64,000 nt of DNA from Colias croceus (Eukaryota; Arthropoda; Insecta; Lepidoptera; Pieridae), in contig NC_059549.1 in assembly GCF_905220415.1 (NCBI RefSeq), positions 8,308,001 through 8,372,000 of the forward strand. The letters are read 5' to 3'. Under the pieces are notes generated by a model. It saw nothing but the letters and a program-made list of their open reading frames with translations, was not told the DNA's origin and searched no databases. Positions 62,101 to 64,000 of this stretch are shown in pieces. A program made the translations under genes and the position numbers. The first letter of the stretch is position 1. Every line of letters begins with the position of its first letter.

Positions 62101-64000
62101 TAATATCCTTTACAAAAATGGAAGTACTTTACTGTCACGTCGGCGGCAAACACGAGAATGTAGCACAACAAATAAAGATGTCGACGTTTTAGAACAGTAT
62201 TTAATTAGCACTGCTAGTTGCCGGATCCACGTATCTATTGTCCTAAAGACATTTTGCTAGAACTTTTCTATTAATTAGTATTAATATTTCCTATTATGGA
62301 AAGTATTACATTTTAAAGCTAAGATAAAAAATTAAAGGTGCCCGGGTTAGGGGGTTAGGTTAAACACGAGGAGAGTGCAGAGCGTTTATTTTACATTCTT
62401 CGCGTGATTTTTTATTGTACATTATGATTTTATTAATCACCCCTTGATACTTTTAATCGGGCATGACTTTTTTATGAAATAGAAGGTATCAAAGATATTA
62501 ATAAAGATATACTAATGGTGCAAATGATGTAAACCGTGATCAATATTTACAATGATAACACGCACAATAAGTTCCCATGCTTGGAATGGAAGGTATTTTA
62601 TACATTATTAAATCTTAACTTTCCTGTTTAATCACCTTACTGTTATGTCGTTCTTGCTAGTTATTAGCATCTACGCTATCATAACCAACAATTTGCATAT
62701 CCACACAAAAATCAAGTAAACGAACGCTAAGTATATAATTTTTCCGCAAATACGGAGTTGGAGATAGTGCAATGACCTTAGTTGTCACGACGACGGGTAC
62801 CGTTATGCGCTCGCCTTTACTTTCGACGAGATACATCGAAAATGGAGTTTTAGTTGTTTGACATAACGGACAGGTTCTCATTTACAATTATGTCAAGGTC
62901 TTGGTTTGCCATCGTTCGATGGAACTTGACAGTTTTAATTGTGGTTTAATTAGGTCATATTGTTGCACTCACGTTGCACTGAAAAAGTAGGTGACTTAAA
63001 TGTGTTCTGTTGAACGTTATATACCTAGGTACTGTGAAATATCCATATACTTTTTTATGTCAAAATTCGTGTATTCAAAAAAGTATTTAGATTTTTTGTT
63101 GATTCATTAAAATTAAAATCAAGCAATTAATTACACGTTATGAAATATTTCGCAATAAATGTAATTATATGTGGGCTTTTGTTAAGATTTTATGTTGGAA
63201 TCCTCGTTAAAAATTATTATTAACTTTACCGATAAATTAATTCAAACTGAAGATTAACAGAGAATAGAATGAAATAATAAATCTTCCCAAAGATAACGGA
63301 ACAATAAGCTTAATAAGCATTAAAGGTCAAACTTTTAAAGACAGAAGGTAATTTGCTTTAAATGCTTTCAAAAGAAAAGTTTATATTTAAATTTTATTCA
63401 AATTGTGATAATGAACCTTTTTGCAGAAAAAGGATAATTATTGAAACTATTCTCATAAATATACCTACTTAGGTATTTTAGGGAACAGAACCATATTAAA
63501 ACTTTTCTAAAGCATAGAAGTGGTATGTTTATTCCATAAGTCGGATTTGCAATATATTTTTAGTATTTCTTCTAGGAAATCATTCAGCTGATGGACTAGT
63601 CATCTCATTGTAAGATCAACTTGTTCTGTAGCTTATGCATAATAAAACGTTGTTGTCGATTGAATTTCCGATCTAAATGCTTTGAAGGTAAGCTTTGGGA
63701 ACGAAGGAAGCAAACTAAATGAATTTTATAGCAGTGTTTACTTAACTTTTCTAGGGAAAATTTCCTTAAAATGCAATATTTTTATACATAATATTTTATA
63801 TTTGCTATTATGAAAATTTGAATTAGACTTTTAAGCTTTTATCATTTTTAAACATATTTTTAAGAAAAGGTACGCTAAAATTAGAATAACTTAAACGGGT
63901 GTTCTTTTGTGTATGTAAAGCTAGACTTTTTCTTCCTTAATTATGCATAAAGATTTAGTAACAAAAATAAAAATGTTATAGTTTCACGAATCCGAGTTCT
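59181..64000. other. No assigned gene; four protein-like minus-strand frames
   Basis: Frames at 59657-59457, 60673-60470, 61449-61237 and 62881-62657 read somewhat like protein (for example KVALLERAHRKQRAFTLVT; CREKVPRDNLNFIRNMDDAQ; MRTCPLCQTTKTPFSMYLVE), but I recognise no family and cannot join them with convincing splice sites. 60176-60240 is a diverged tandem duplication (cctgtataaattatatgttc unit). The remainder is AT-rich and featureless. Confidence 0.3.

Overview
This is an AT-rich eukaryotic nuclear window, most likely from a moth or butterfly (Lepidoptera). Two things point there: split genes with GT-AG introns, and a repeat content typical of the order. The repeats include Helitron-like elements of the Lep1 type (ends TC...CTAG, inserted between A and T), an RTE-clade LINE like the Heliconius endonuclease-reverse transcriptase, a Jockey/CR1-like LINE, MITEs with TTA/TAA or 8-bp duplications, and mariner/Tc1-like elements. 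The species cannot be named from the sequence.

Host genes lie between 10.4 and 25.1 kb. A TMEM230 homologue (+, 10417-10758) converges on a complete seven-exon DNAJC21 homologue (-, 14902-11027), a J-domain co-chaperone with two C2H2 zinc fingers. Behind DNAJC21 on the same strand is a complete seven-exon MORN5 homologue (-, 25060-15936) with a C-terminal extension. I assembled the exons by hand from splice signals, reading phase and family similarity. Introns of DNAJC21 and MORN5 are enlarged by transposons, including a near-intact RTE LINE in MORN5 whose single long frame is broken only by two TGG-to-TAG changes.

The first 10 kb holds the end of a nested Tc1-like/mariner composite, a GC-rich block, a 300-bp-arm hairpin, a 5'-truncated LINE with reverse transcriptase, a truncated RTE copy flanked by an 18-bp direct repeat, and a hAT-like MITE. 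From 25 to 64 kb I find no convincing protein-coding gene. This part looks intergenic or intronic, with a possible promoter and 5' UTR exon at 36.64-36.95 kb, LINE tails, five Helitron-like copies or pairs, two PIF/Harbinger-like MITEs, and a second, fuller copy of the Tc1-like/mariner composite.

The most distinctive signal is a set of very clean short-spacer hairpins (arms 15-36 bp, spacers 0-6 bp) scattered through otherwise unrelated sequence, twice as back-to-back pairs. One lies inside a Helitron whose sister copies in this window lack it. That indicates de novo inverted duplication, probably by template switching, rather than transposition of a foldback element.
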